Source of the DNA: Planctomycetota bacterium
Lineage (GTDB): Bacteria; Planctomycetota; Planctomycetia; Pirellulales; Lacipirellulaceae
Assembly: GCA_029781135.1 (NCBI GenBank)
Contig: JAKOXH010000039.1
Location: 49,477 to 113,476 of the forward strand
DNA: 64,000 nucleotides
Reading direction: 5' to 3'
The notes beneath the pieces are model-generated. The model was not told where the DNA came from. It made no database searches and saw only the letters and a program-made list of their open reading frames with translations. Positions 19,501 to 28,893 of the stretch are shown piece by piece. The position numbers were made by a program, and so were the translations under genes. Position 1 is the stretch's first letter, and every line of letters starts with the position of its first letter.

Positions 19501-22212
19501 GTCGCGGGCGTGAGCATCGCCGATGTGAATGGCGGGCCGGGCGTGCCATCGAGTGGTACGATCGGCGGCAGCCACACGTATGCCGATGACGGTGTTTATA
19601 AGGTGACCGTAACCGTCCACGACGACAACGGTGGCGTTGGCACGAGTTCATTCCTCGTCACAGTGACGAATGTGAATCCAATTGTCACCACGCCCAACGG
19701 CAACCAGAGCATTTTGGAAGGCCAAACGGTGAACTTCGCCAACCTGGCCACGTTCACCGATGCCGGATTCGATAACCCGCTCAACAGCCATCCCTTCTCA
19801 CCGCCGGCGATTGGTGATCCAAAGGCAGAATCGTTCACGTACGACATTAATTGGGGCGATGGCCGCGATGCGGTCGTGGGCGCGAGCATTGCCGACGTCA
19901 ACGGCGGGCCGGGAGTGCCATCGAGCGGCACGATTGGCGGTAGCCATACGTATGCCGATGACGGCAACTACACAGTGACGGTCACCGTGCACGATGACAA
20001 CAGCGGCGTCGGTGTCGCTACGTTCAAGGTGCATGTCGACAACGTCGAACCCACGCTCACCGGCACGAGCAACCTGGTGGTGAATGAAGGCCAGCTGTTC
20101 ACGCTGAACGGTTTGGGCGTGGGCGTCACCGATCCCGGTTTCGATAACCCGCTCAACACGCTCGATCCTGCGAACGGCGGCGAAACGGCCGAAACGCTGT
20201 CGGCGATGACGATTAACTGGGGCGATGGCACAACGACCGAACCACTCGCTTTGGCCGAGTTTCAAGCCGTGCCCTTCCAAGGCCCGACGACTGCGACGTT
20301 CCCGGGAGCTTCGCACACCTATGCCGATAACGGCACGTACACCGTGTCGGTCACGATCAAAGACGATGACATGGCCAACTTCGTCACCCGCACGTTTACG
20401 ATCGAAGTGAAGAACGTCGCGCCGACGCTGGCCAACTTCTCGTCGAGTTCGCTCACAATTAACGAAGCCGGTTCGATCAATTTCCACGTGAACTACTCGG
20501 ATCCCGGGTTCGATAACCCGCTCAATACGCTCGATCCGAGTAACGGCGGCGAGACGGTCGAATCATTCACGTACGATATCAATTGGGGCGATGGTCGGCA
20601 GGAAGTCGCCAGCGCGTTCACACCCGATGCGAATGGCGCGCCGGGAACGCCGTCCACCGGTTCATTTGGCGGCTCGCATATCTATGCCGATGACGGTACC
20701 TACACGGTGACGATCACGATCCACGATGACGATAACGGCAGCGACACGCAAACATTCTTCGTGCATGTGAACAATGTGGCTCCCGTGATTCAGCCTGACG
20801 GCGCGAATCCGCCGTTCCAAGGTACCGATGTGACGCATGAGGGTTTCACGCACATCCAGCTGCAATACAGCGATGTCGGCTTCGACAATACGGCCAACCC
20901 GAACCCGGCCGAGCCGCCCACGGTGACCGATCGGCTGCACGAATCGTTCACGCACATCATCAATTGGGGTGATGGCAGCATCGATGCGGTCCATACGTAT
21001 GCCCAGCCGGGCACGTACACGGTGCTCGTCACGCCGCCAGGGGCTATGACGCCACTGCAGTTCACGGTGACGGTGAGCGACATTTCAAAGCCGCCCGTGT
21101 TGACACTCGTTGGTTCGCAGGCGTCGCTGAATGATGCGGGCGTCGTGCCGCAAGCATATCAATACGTCGTCAATTGGGGTGATGACCCGAGCGGCAACAA
21201 TGATACGGTTCAAACCGTCACGCTGATGTTGAAAGGCCCAGTGGGCGATCCGTTCCTTTCGACCCAGACGACCGTGTTGCAGTCGGTGCGCACAACGGGC
21301 AACGAGGGCATCGCATCGACCGGTTCGTTCGATATCCAACATCGCTATTTGGGCCCGCCCGATCCATTGCACCCAACGCAGGATATTCCGATCGGCGTCA
21401 CGGTAATGGATGACAATCTGGGGACCGATGCGGCGAGCATCGCGATCGCCAATCCGGGTATTCAAGAAATCTTTGTCGCCATTGATACGACGCCGGACGT
21501 GCCGCGGCTGGAATACGTGCCGACGCAAGCAGCAATGGTGTTCATCGATCAGGGATCGTCGACGCTGCAGAGTGTGCAGAACACGAGCACGCGCGTGGTG
21601 TCCAGTGAGGCGGTGGCCACATCGGACCGCTACTTGGAGTTGGTGGTGATTTCGCCGGAAGGCAAGGAAGTGCAACGATATCGCCTGCGCGATGAGGCGC
21701 TCGCCGACTTGCGCGGTTTGATTTCCACGTTGCCGGACGGGCACTACAAAATTTATTTGATTCGCACGGATAACAACTCGCGGCGGCTGGTGATCGATGT
21801 ATACGTGCGGCGTGGCCGGGCGATTGAACCCTCGGATAGTTCCGAAGGCACGCGCGATCGGCCGCCGGAAGGTGCGCAGCAGCTGCAGGCGCAGCCACTG
21901 GAGGACAATCCCCAGTTGGAACGCGTGCCGGTGGAAAAACCGGCGGGAGCGCGGAATTTGCCGGCAGTCCCCGTGAGTCCCGTTGTGGTGGAAAATGCAG
22001 TCGAGCCACGGCAGGCCACAGATTTGCAGGATGAACCTGTTGCCGTACCGAGTGCGACTCGTTTGCGGTGGGCAGTGGCTCTGGCGGGATTAGGATACGT
22101 GACACCGGGAAAAGGCAGTTGGCGGCGCGATTTGGCGGCAGCGTTCGACCAGGCCGACGAACGGGCCTGGAAGCGACTACGGCGAGCGGGCCGGGTCCGG
22201 CTGTCTAGGTAG
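16600..22212 (+). CDS. Giant secreted PKD-repeat protein
   Basis: 1870 aa from the ATG at 16600, chosen because it places the basic N-terminal motif (RRSRRHSRTALRVRQLERRR followed by VLDA) at the start; the frame is open to 16498. Such Arg-rich leaders ending in LExRxxLxA are common in large exported planctomycete proteins. The body is a string of about ten PKD-type beta-sandwich repeats. The central copies are 120-125 aa long and share FTYDINWGDGRDA, DVNGGPG, HTYADDGVYTVT and VHDDNGG, where the Asp clusters suit calcium binding. The last 250 residues lack PKD features and end in a basic tail (WKRLRRAGRVRLSR). No dockerin or PEP-CTERM signal is present. It probably acts in adhesion or surface-layer structure, and it stands alone as a transcription unit. 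Confidence 0.87.
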   Translation: MRLSWLSGSRLSGRAARRSRRHSRTALRVRQLERRRVLDAAVQSLVVTAVTSTDTTATTSTADTQTTQSPVTIDWTPPPRASMAGSQSADVAQGAALNADPVLVVPLDQHVNEGQLLDLSGTNGAPPIGLFIDTDLADTHTATIDWGDGSPLENASIIQGLGAGALGGMHTYADQGTYTVTVGVTDNNGGSDSDTFHVIVGQVAPTATFANNGPVNEGSPATVSFSNPFDPSSADTLAGFHYSYDLNNDGIFDVGNGTYAGSVTSTSQNVSTTILGDGPSDHIVTGRIIDKDGQFTDYTTTIHVQNVAPTLTNITGDTINENDAATVKMTIVDPSATDFFQVEANWQDGASTTIAGLGSVDAAGTLGSTTYQWTAATRQLTLTHKYLDDGPTTAPSDTYNVSFVVRDDDLDASGPYTASVVVNDVPPVLTVAAPQNVFEGDLLDLSGVNGAPPIGSFTDVGTLDTHTATINWGDGSPTQNATVAQGVGSGTLGGTHLYADDGVYQVTVTVTDKDGKSDTESFSVTVGNRAPVVHVPHGDQNILEGQTISFADLATFTDAGFDNPLNPNAADPPQIADPLHESFTYDIDWGDGREAVVGMAVADVNGGPGVPSSGTISGSHTYADDGVYKVTVTVHDDNGGANSKTFQVTVGNQNPIVVAPNGNQTVAEGGTVSLGNLATFTDAGFDNPLNNNPFSPPAVGDPKAESFTYDINWGDGRDAITGMAVADVNGGPGVLSTGTISGIHTYADDGVYTVTITVHDDNGGVGTTSFTVTASNVAPVVVTPHGNQSILEGDTVSFADLATFTDPGFDNPLNPNAADPPSISDPLHESFTYDINWGDGRDAIMGASVADVNGSPGMSSSGAIAGSHTYADDGDYTVTITVHDDNGGSQSASFIVHVDNRNPVVTTPNGNQNISEGGTVSFGNLATFTDAGFDNAANPNGPVLPNIVDPLNETFTYDINWGDGRDAVAGVSIADVNGGPGVPSSGTIGGSHTYADDGVYKVTVTVHDDNGGVGTSSFLVTVTNVNPIVTTPNGNQSILEGQTVNFANLATFTDAGFDNPLNSHPFSPPAIGDPKAESFTYDINWGDGRDAVVGASIADVNGGPGVPSSGTIGGSHTYADDGNYTVTVTVHDDNSGVGVATFKVHVDNVEPTLTGTSNLVVNEGQLFTLNGLGVGVTDPGFDNPLNTLDPANGGETAETLSAMTINWGDGTTTEPLALAEFQAVPFQGPTTATFPGASHTYADNGTYTVSVTIKDDDMANFVTRTFTIEVKNVAPTLANFSSSSLTINEAGSINFHVNYSDPGFDNPLNTLDPSNGGETVESFTYDINWGDGRQEVASAFTPDANGAPGTPSTGSFGGSHIYADDGTYTVTITIHDDDNGSDTQTFFVHVNNVAPVIQPDGANPPFQGTDVTHEGFTHIQLQYSDVGFDNTANPNPAEPPTVTDRLHESFTHIINWGDGSIDAVHTYAQPGTYTVLVTPPGAMTPLQFTVTVSDISKPPVLTLVGSQASLNDAGVVPQAYQYVVNWGDDPSGNNDTVQTVTLMLKGPVGDPFLSTQTTVLQSVRTTGNEGIASTGSFDIQHRYLGPPDPLHPTQDIPIGVTVMDDNLGTDAASIAIANPGIQEIFVAIDTTPDVPRLEYVPTQAAMVFIDQGSSTLQSVQNTSTRVVSSEAVATSDRYLELVVISPEGKEVQRYRLRDEALADLRGLISTLPDGHYKIYLIRTDNNSRRLVIDVYVRRGRAIEPSDSSEGTRDRPPEGAQQLQAQPLEDNPQLERVPVEKPAGARNLPAVPVSPVVVENAVEPRQATDLQDEPVAVPSATRLRWAVALAGLGYVTPGKGSWRRDLAAAFDQADERAWKRLRRAGRVRLSR
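18181..20040 (+). repeat. Tandem PKD coding repeats, about 365-375 bp each
   Basis: Five consecutive coding repeats begin near 18181, 18550, 18926, 19291 and 19665. They share near-identical DNA blocks such as GACATCAACTGGGGCGATGG and CACACGTATGCCGATGACGG. The similarity at DNA level suggests recent duplication or gene conversion. Confidence 0.75.
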
Positions 22213-22462
22213 CTGTTTTTTGGATGAATGGAATAACGCGCGAAATGCGTCAGGACTTCCGACGCGGAACCGCTAAGGAACGCTGATTTTTCGCTAATTA
22301 TCCCTATTCTTGAACTGATTATCGGACATTAGCGGCTTAACTTGCTTTTTGCGGGTTTTGTACCCTTTTCGCCACAAATCGGTCGTAGTTTACGGACTGG
22401 TAGTTAAAATGGTGGGTGTCGGCCGGCGAGCTAAGAGACGAACCCGGCTGGCCAAATGAACG
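22213..22462. other. Intergenic region with CGCTAA-type repeat
   Basis: This 250-base gap contains CCGCTAAGGAACGCTGATTT and TTCGCTAATTATCCC (22270-22305), similar to units near 11980 and 45850. The rest should carry the kinase promoter, but no clear boxes are visible. Confidence 0.4.
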
Positions 22463-25400
22463 ATGCGAATTTGCCACGCTTGTCAACGAGAACTCGATCC
22501 CATAGCAGTGGTCGCGGGCAAATGCCCCCACTGCGGTGTGATGCTGCGCAAATTGGCCCCGCGCACCATCGATGATACCCGAATGCGCGATGAGAGCGGC
22601 CAGCTCAAGACGAGCGAAGCCAGCGGCGAGTCGCTCGATATCGAGGTCACCGATACCGAAAAGGACGTCGGGGCGACGATCGAGCTAACAAACTTCTTCG
22701 ATCTGGATCAGTATCGCCAGGAACATCCCTCCGTGGGCGAATCGCGGACTGAAGCGCCGACGATTGAATCAATCGAATCGGCGGACCTGGCGTCGCCAGA
22801 GCCGACCGGCACCCCGACACCGCCGATCTTGCCAAAGATGCCGACGGTTTCCGAGCGGACGGACATGACGACCGAGTTCCCTTTGCCGCCGTTGGTCGAA
22901 CCCGTTGGGGAATCGCCTGCCAAAGCGACCGGCCGGTCGACCCATTCGCTCGAGAGCGATAAGACGATCGATCTGTCGATGTCGCCTGCGGACGCACGGC
23001 AACTCGATTCAAAATGGCGTGATACCTTCGACCAGGGCACGAAGCAGAGTCACACGATTCGGCAGCGTGAGACGGTCACGAGCGGGTTCCGTTCGTCGCT
23101 TCCCGTGAAGTCGCGGTACGTTCGTGAAAAGCGGCAGAACGGCGGCCCGCCGCCGACATCGCCAGCCGATGTTCCCGACTACGAACTGCTCAACATCATC
23201 GGCGAAGGCGGCATGGGGGTCGTCTACGCGGCGCATCAATCGTCGATCGCCCGCACGGTCGCCGTGAAAATGCTCAAGCCCTCGGCCAAGATTCGCGAGG
23301 AGCAGCGCGACAAGTTCATTTCGGAAGCGGTCGTCACGGGCGAGCTCGATCATCCGAACATTGTGCCGATTTACGACCTCGGGTCGAACGACGAGGGTGC
23401 GCTGTTCTACTCGATGAAACGCGTCCGCGGTACGCCCTGGGACAAGGTTATTCATCAGAAGCAGATCGACGAAAACCTCAGTATTCTGCTGCGCGTCGCC
23501 GATGCGGTGGCGTTCGCCCATGCTGGCGGCGTGATCCATCGCGACCTGAAGCCTGAAAACGTGATGCTCGGCGATTACGGCGAAGTGCTCGTCATGGACT
23601 GGGGGCTCGCCCGCATCACGCCGGAATTTGCGCACGTTGATACGGTTTACCAATCGGATAGCCTGGGTGGCACGCCGGCCTATATGTCGCCCGAAATGGC
23701 GAAAGGGCCGGTCGAGGCGATCAATAAGACGAGTGACGTTTATCTGCTGGGTGCGATTCTGTACGAAATCATTGGCGGCATTCCGCCCCATTCAGGGCGC
23801 GACGTCATGCAGTGCCTCATGGCCGCGTCGCAAAACCGCATCGACCCGATTCGTTATGATGGCGAACTGAAAGAGATCGCGCTGCGGGCGATGTCGACGC
23901 GGCAGAGCGATCGGTATCAAACTGTCAAAGAATTTCAGGAAGCGGTTCGCGTATATCAATCGCACTCAGAAAGCCTGGTGCTCTCCGCTCACGCCAACCA
24001 GAATCTGCAAAAAGCGCGGGCGGCCGATGATTATCAATTATTTGCCCGGGCGTTATATGGCTTCCAGGAATCGCTCACGCTATGGGACGCGAACCACCGG
24101 GCGAAGTCGTTGCTCGCGGAAACGCAGCGCGATTACGCCACGTCGGCCTTGCAGAAGGGCGACCTCGACTTGGCCGCCTCACTGCTCGACTCGAATAATG
24201 CCGAGCACCAGACGCTGCTCAAAAGCATCGACAAAGCGCGGGCCGAGCGGAACGCCCGGCAGCGCCGGCTGCGGATGGCCAAGATGGCGGTGGCCGCGCT
24301 ACTTGCCACCGTGGTAACGACCGTCACCATTGCGTTCTTCAGCGTGCGGGCACAACGGAACAAAGCGGTTGTTGCCCGGCAAGATGCCGAGCACCAACGC
24401 GGCATCGCCGAAGACCAACGCAAGATCGCGGTCGAACAGAAGACCGAAGCCGACAGTCAACGCACGCGTGCCGAAGAGCAATCGACCATTGCAAAAAAGA
24501 ACGAAGCGGAAGCCAAGCGGCAGGAAGTTATTGCCGTCGGTCAAACGCAAGAGGCAGTGAAGCAACGGAATATTGCTCAGGAAGAGGAACGCAAGGCAAC
24601 GCTGGCAAAACAGGCGGAAGAGTACGAGAAGTATATCGCGACGATCGGCCTGGCGGACGCGAAAATCAACGAGAATGCGTATGACTTCGCGCTGCAACTG
24701 CTTAACGCAAGCGATCCGAAGTTGCGCAACTGGGAATGGGGCCGGCTGGAACATTTGTGCCAGTTGGGTGCCGCAACCTACAAAGCTGGGGGGCCGGTAA
24801 ATTCGGTCGCTTACTCACCGGATGGCAAGTCGTTCGTATCGGGCGATTTGGCGGGAAAAGTAACGGTGCGTGATGTCCAATCGGGTGCTGTTCGCTTTGA
24901 AGTGCCGCATGGTCAGTATGTGCTCGCCGTCGCCTATTCGCCCGATGGTCGACAGATCGCGACGGGAAGTAGCGATAAGACAATCCAAATCCTCAATGCG
25001 GCGAATGGCCGCGTGCTACAAACGCTCAAAGGTCACACCGATGGTGTGTTGAGCGTCCGCTATTCGCCGGACGGTCGGCAGCTGGTGAGCGGCTCGTACG
25101 ATAATACGGCACGCATTTGGGACGTAGCCACTGGCGCCGAGCAGCAAGCGCTCCGCGGCCACAGTTGGTGGGTATGGGCGGCCGAGTTTTCGCCCGACGG
25201 CAATCGCATTGTTACGGCCGGTCAGGATGGTAAGGCAATTGTGTGGGGGAAGGAGCGAGGAGCGAGGAGCAAGGAGCAAGGTGGAAAGGACGAATCGAAC
25301 ACCGCACGCAATCCGCAGTCGTTTAGCCGCGACGCGGAGCGGAGTGCGAACTTCGTGCAAATCACCGAATTCACAGGGCACAACGGTGCCGTGTACAGCG

Positions 25401-27646
25401 CGCGGTTTTCGCCGAACGGCAAACTGGTCGCCACGGGCGGGTACGACAAGCTCGTCATGGTGTGGGATCCGGACACTGTCAAACCTGTTGACATCGGCAA
25501 GCGGCTGGATGGTCAGCCGGACGCCAAACCGAACTACTTGCGGCTGGCCGGGCACGGCGGCCCGGTGCGATCGGTCGCGTTTTCACCGAACGGGCAACTG
25601 GTGCTCAGCGGAAGTGAGGATAACTCGATCCGTGTATGGGACGTGGCCGCTGGCGAAATGGTGAAAGCCCTGCGCGGCCACGGCAGCGCCGTGCGGTCGT
25701 GTGTGTTCTCGCCCGATGGCCAAATGGTGCTATCCGGCAGCGACGATGAAAGCGTGCATCTATGGAACGTGCGGGGCTATCAGGAAGTTCGTGTGCTGCA
25801 TGCCACGGTGTTCGCTGGTCACGAAGATGCGGTGCTGGCCGCTCGGTTCTCGCATGATGGTCAGCGGATTGTCACCGCGAGCCGCGATCGTACGGCAAGT
25901 TTGTGGGACGCCGCCTCGGGCAAGCCGTTGCGGCGATTCCAGGAAGGCCACGATTTTCTGGTCTCCGGCGCCGTGTTCTACGCCGATGGAAAACATTTGG
26001 CGACCGGTGCGGGCGACAATTCGGTACGGGTGTGGGACGTCACGGCTGGCACGCAAACGGCCGTGCTTACGCCGACGGGCCGCATTGGCACACTGGCCAT
26101 TTCGCCAGATAGTCGCTGGCTGGCCACCGGTAGCTTGGGCAACGATATTCGTTTGTGGAACGCCATTACGGGCGAATCGCTGGGCGGCCTTACCGGGCAT
26201 GCGGCCGAGATTTCGGCACTGCGGTTTGCGCCGAGCGGCGATCGGCTGGCCAGTGGTGACAGCCGCGGCAACGTGCGGCTGTGGCGGCTAGAAAACGCAG
26301 TCGCAGGTGCAGCGCGACATTGGGTCTTCGAGCGCGAACTGATTGGCCACAACGGTGCGATATCGGCAATTCGTTTTCGTCCCGACGGCCAGGTGCTACT
26401 CACGGCGAGCGGCGATCATACCTGCGCACAGTGGAATTTGGCTACCGGTGAAGAGAATCGCCAACTGGTACTCAAGCATGACAATTACGTTTCATCTCTC
26501 GACCTTTCCACCGATGGCCAACTAGCCATTACAACCTGCGACGATGGCGTGGCGCGGGTGTGGCGGATCGCCGATGCGCAGCTGGTGGCCTCGGTGAAGT
26601 CGCCGGGTAAGCCCTTCAATTCGGGCGGTTTCTCGCCGGATGGCAGCACGGTCGTGCTGGCGTCGAGCGAAGATAAAGCGGTCCGGCTTTGGAACATCTC
26701 GGCGGTAACCGTCGCTGCCGGTGCCGGAGCAGGCGGCAATGCGGATACGACGCAATTGTTGCTCGATTTCAACAAGCTCGGCGGCGAAGTGTGGGCGGCG
26801 ATGTTCGTTCCCGATGGCCGCCACCTACTCACCATCGGCGGCAACGATGCCGAGATGTGGGACCTCAGCTCGCGTCGCCCAGTGTTACGCTACAGCCCAC
26901 ATGGAGCGGTGGCTTCGGCCGCGGTTTCGCCCGATGGCAAACTCGTCGCCACGGGCAGTTGGGACCAGTCCGCGAAGATTTGGGACATCGCCACCGGCCG
27001 AGCCATCCGCAAGCTCGATGGTGGCCACGCAGGCTACATCAATTCCGTGGCATTCTCACCCGATGGCATGGAATTGCTCACCGCCAGCGATGATGGTACG
27101 GCGCGGCTGTGGAATGTGAAGAGCGGCAAACCGACGGGCGTGATTTTCAAGGGCCACACGGCACGCATCCTGGAAGCATCCTTTTCGCCCGATGGTACGC
27201 GCGTGCTAACGGCGAGTGGCGACAAGACGGCTCGGCTCTGGGATCGGGCGACGGGCCAGCCTATCGGCGCGCCGCTCAGCGGCCATACTTGGGCGGTGCT
27301 ATGTGGCGAGTTCTCGGCCGATGGCAAGCAGATCGTCACCGGCAGCCAAGATAAAACCGCGATCGTTTGGGATGCGGCCACAGGCCAGAAGCTCCGCGTG
27401 CTGGAAGGCCATACGGCATCGGTTACATCCGTGGCGTTCTCGCCGGATGGCAGCCGCATAGTGACTGGCAGCCAGGATAATTCCGCCAAGCTGTGGGACA
27501 CCGCGAAGGGCAAGGAAATTCTCTCGCTGCCCGGCCACACGCAGGAGGTCACTTCCGTGAGCTTCTCGCCCGATGGGCTGAACGTGCTCACCTCGAGCCG
27601 CGATGGAACGGCGATTATTTGGCTCGCGAAGGATTGGCGGAAGTAA
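22463..27646 (+). CDS. Membrane serine/threonine kinase with WD40 propellers
   Basis: 1727 aa. An N-terminal zinc ribbon (C4, C7, C21, C24) is followed by an acidic linker. The kinase domain is about residues 239-495: glycine loop IGEGGMGVVY, ATP lysine K269 in VAVKML, catalytic HRDLKPEN (D361), DWG instead of DFG (D379), and GGTPAYMSPEMA with APE-type end. A helix-rich part leads to a transmembrane helix (about 606-630) and an E/Q/K-rich coiled coil (about 632-725). From about residue 770 to the end come some 18-20 WD40 repeats (VAFSPDG...IRVWD), probably extracytoplasmic and forming two or three propellers. It is a PknB-like signalling kinase with a large sensor or scaffold domain. Residues about 930-965, between WD repeats, come from a purine-rich repeat insertion. 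Confidence 0.92.
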   Translation: MRICHACQRELDPIAVVAGKCPHCGVMLRKLAPRTIDDTRMRDESGQLKTSEASGESLDIEVTDTEKDVGATIELTNFFDLDQYRQEHPSVGESRTEAPTIESIESADLASPEPTGTPTPPILPKMPTVSERTDMTTEFPLPPLVEPVGESPAKATGRSTHSLESDKTIDLSMSPADARQLDSKWRDTFDQGTKQSHTIRQRETVTSGFRSSLPVKSRYVREKRQNGGPPPTSPADVPDYELLNIIGEGGMGVVYAAHQSSIARTVAVKMLKPSAKIREEQRDKFISEAVVTGELDHPNIVPIYDLGSNDEGALFYSMKRVRGTPWDKVIHQKQIDENLSILLRVADAVAFAHAGGVIHRDLKPENVMLGDYGEVLVMDWGLARITPEFAHVDTVYQSDSLGGTPAYMSPEMAKGPVEAINKTSDVYLLGAILYEIIGGIPPHSGRDVMQCLMAASQNRIDPIRYDGELKEIALRAMSTRQSDRYQTVKEFQEAVRVYQSHSESLVLSAHANQNLQKARAADDYQLFARALYGFQESLTLWDANHRAKSLLAETQRDYATSALQKGDLDLAASLLDSNNAEHQTLLKSIDKARAERNARQRRLRMAKMAVAALLATVVTTVTIAFFSVRAQRNKAVVARQDAEHQRGIAEDQRKIAVEQKTEADSQRTRAEEQSTIAKKNEAEAKRQEVIAVGQTQEAVKQRNIAQEEERKATLAKQAEEYEKYIATIGLADAKINENAYDFALQLLNASDPKLRNWEWGRLEHLCQLGAATYKAGGPVNSVAYSPDGKSFVSGDLAGKVTVRDVQSGAVRFEVPHGQYVLAVAYSPDGRQIATGSSDKTIQILNAANGRVLQTLKGHTDGVLSVRYSPDGRQLVSGSYDNTARIWDVATGAEQQALRGHSWWVWAAEFSPDGNRIVTAGQDGKAIVWGKERGARSKEQGGKDESNTARNPQSFSRDAERSANFVQITEFTGHNGAVYSARFSPNGKLVATGGYDKLVMVWDPDTVKPVDIGKRLDGQPDAKPNYLRLAGHGGPVRSVAFSPNGQLVLSGSEDNSIRVWDVAAGEMVKALRGHGSAVRSCVFSPDGQMVLSGSDDESVHLWNVRGYQEVRVLHATVFAGHEDAVLAARFSHDGQRIVTASRDRTASLWDAASGKPLRRFQEGHDFLVSGAVFYADGKHLATGAGDNSVRVWDVTAGTQTAVLTPTGRIGTLAISPDSRWLATGSLGNDIRLWNAITGESLGGLTGHAAEISALRFAPSGDRLASGDSRGNVRLWRLENAVAGAARHWVFERELIGHNGAISAIRFRPDGQVLLTASGDHTCAQWNLATGEENRQLVLKHDNYVSSLDLSTDGQLAITTCDDGVARVWRIADAQLVASVKSPGKPFNSGGFSPDGSTVVLASSEDKAVRLWNISAVTVAAGAGAGGNADTTQLLLDFNKLGGEVWAAMFVPDGRHLLTIGGNDAEMWDLSSRRPVLRYSPHGAVASAAVSPDGKLVATGSWDQSAKIWDIATGRAIRKLDGGHAGYINSVAFSPDGMELLTASDDGTARLWNVKSGKPTGVIFKGHTARILEASFSPDGTRVLTASGDKTARLWDRATGQPIGAPLSGHTWAVLCGEFSADGKQIVTGSQDKTAIVWDAATGQKLRVLEGHTASVTSVAFSPDGSRIVTGSQDNSAKLWDTAKGKEILSLPGHTQEVTSVSFSPDGLNVLTSSRDGTAIIWLAKDWRK
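25250..25282 (+). repeat. Purine-rich GGAGCGAGGAGCAAGG repeat inside the kinase gene
   Basis: Tandem GGAGCGA and GGAGCAA units run in frame in the WD40 part of the kinase gene and encode [11 protein letters not shown]. The same family occurs in larB at 36516-36562 in the same reading phase ([14 protein letters not shown]), and a related tract lies in the histidine kinase at 5879-5903. Confidence 0.75.
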
Positions 27647-27943
27647 CCTCATTGAACTTTCGCGTCATGCCATCCCGTGTCGGTCATATTCGGGTTCGCT
27701 AGCGAGCGCGCCAACTGCACGTTGCTAGCAGCCTCTCGTTCGACGGATGATTCGCGCACGCCATTCAGGTTATGGGCGACAGCACCGCTGGCACCTTGAA
27801 TCCACATTCTTTCTCGTAATTGCTGCAATCCTCAAGGGCGGCACAACTGGTTCCCGATACAGACAGTGCCAAAGTAGCGATCCATTCCGCGCACGCGCTG
27901 CGCGGCACTGGATTGCGAAAGTCCTTTTGCAGCAGGTCGTCCG
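27647..27943. other. Gap upstream of the exopolysaccharide/exosortase-type unit
   Basis: About 297 bases between the WD40 kinase and the next gene. Overlapping open frames pass through it, but none has a recognisable product. It probably contains the promoter of the three-gene unit that follows; no repeat or hairpin stands out. Confidence 0.35.
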
Positions 27944-28891
27944 ATGGATTCCTCAACTCACACTTCCGCGATCGAAGGCAAAGGCCGTCAGCCATCCATC
28001 GGGGCGGTGCCAATTTTGGCACAACTGCCTTTGGTATCGCCTGGCCGGCTTTCCACGAAGAACTCGACCCAGTCGTTGGCGAAGACGGGCTACCGAATCG
28101 ATCCGCCGCAAACAGAGCGAGCCAATTCGCTGGCGGCCGGCGAAAGTCGCCCCGGCCCGCGGTATTCGCTTCGCTCGGAACTCGTGTATGCTCCGCGGCA
28201 AGCGCAGAAACCGCACCCGCACGTATTCGATTGGGCGCGGACGAAAGAGCAGCGAGCGCAAGATCCGCGCAGCGAGACGAAGCACCTGCCGCGTTCGAAT
28301 ACGTTCCTTCACCGACGCAAGACAACACTCGAATCGCTGGCGCCCTTACTGCGATTCGTCACGATTGCGACGCTGTTCGCGGCCGCGGGCACGTGGTTCC
28401 AGTTAAGTGCCTTCCGCAAGGAAGCTTCCCAGAAAACGCTGGAACCGCCCAAGACGGCCCAGCGCGAAACAATTCCATCCAACAACAAGTCCGTTGAACG
28501 TCCGCTGCCCATGCCGACGGCTGTTGGACCGGTGAACGCGCCGACAGAAAGTGGCAGCAGCATGCGGGTTGGCGACGTGCGCGATCCCGGTGGCTATGCC
28601 CACTTGCGCGGCGATATTTTGCCTATTCCCTCGCTTACGAACCATCTGGCAGGTTCGGCGGCTTCCGCGGAGGCACACCCCAGCGTCTTGCCGCGAGTGC
28701 AAGTGGCCGAACGACAGGACACCCATCCGGGCACAACCGATCACTCACCAATCGCGGACAATAGTGTGCCGCGGCAACTGCCCTTACTGAAGACGGCCAG
28801 CGGCGATGTTGACACACAGGGGTCGACGACTCCGGAAGTTGCCAGCTTGCCCGGTTTCGTTGAATTTCAGCGCGGCACGCAAAGCAGGTAG
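27944..28891 (+). CDS. Single-pass membrane protein of unknown function
   Basis: 315 aa with one transmembrane helix at about residues 133-153 (LAPLLRFVTIATLFAAAGTW), a basic low-complexity N-terminal region and a Pro/Ser-rich C-terminal region. No domain is recognised. The frame was preferred over two overlapping ones because it ends two bases before the ATG of the CpsD-like gene, giving a tight three-gene unit. The layout resembles a Wzz-like or linker component next to tyrosine-autokinase-like genes, but no Wzz motif is visible. It probably tethers or regulates the following cytoplasmic ATPases; that is inference. Confidence 0.6.
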   Translation: MDSSTHTSAIEGKGRQPSIGAVPILAQLPLVSPGRLSTKNSTQSLAKTGYRIDPPQTERANSLAAGESRPGPRYSLRSELVYAPRQAQKPHPHVFDWARTKEQRAQDPRSETKHLPRSNTFLHRRKTTLESLAPLLRFVTIATLFAAAGTWFQLSAFRKEASQKTLEPPKTAQRETIPSNNKSVERPLPMPTAVGPVNAPTESGSSMRVGDVRDPGGYAHLRGDILPIPSLTNHLAGSAASAEAHPSVLPRVQVAERQDTHPGTTDHSPIADNSVPRQLPLLKTASGDVDTQGSTTPEVASLPGFVEFQRGTQSR

Positions 28892-28893
28892 CC

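Noticed and set aside
17965..19620. A 551-codon open frame on the minus strand inside the PKD gene
   Set aside because: It mirrors the repetitive codon pattern of the PKD repeats, has no signal or domain, and the plus strand encodes clear PKD domains.
16498..22212. Regular repeats that might suggest a CRISPR array
   Set aside because: The units are about 370 bases, coding and translate to PKD domains; there are no 25-40-base repeats with unique spacers and no cas genes.
23009..23791. A 260-codon minus-strand frame inside the kinase domain
   Set aside because: It lies opposite the conserved kinase motifs and its product is Arg/His-rich with no recognisable fold.
27820..28497. Alternative plus-strand frames overlapping the membrane protein upstream of the CpsD-like gene
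   Set aside because: They have no membrane helix and do not end next to the following gene; the frame from 27944 does.
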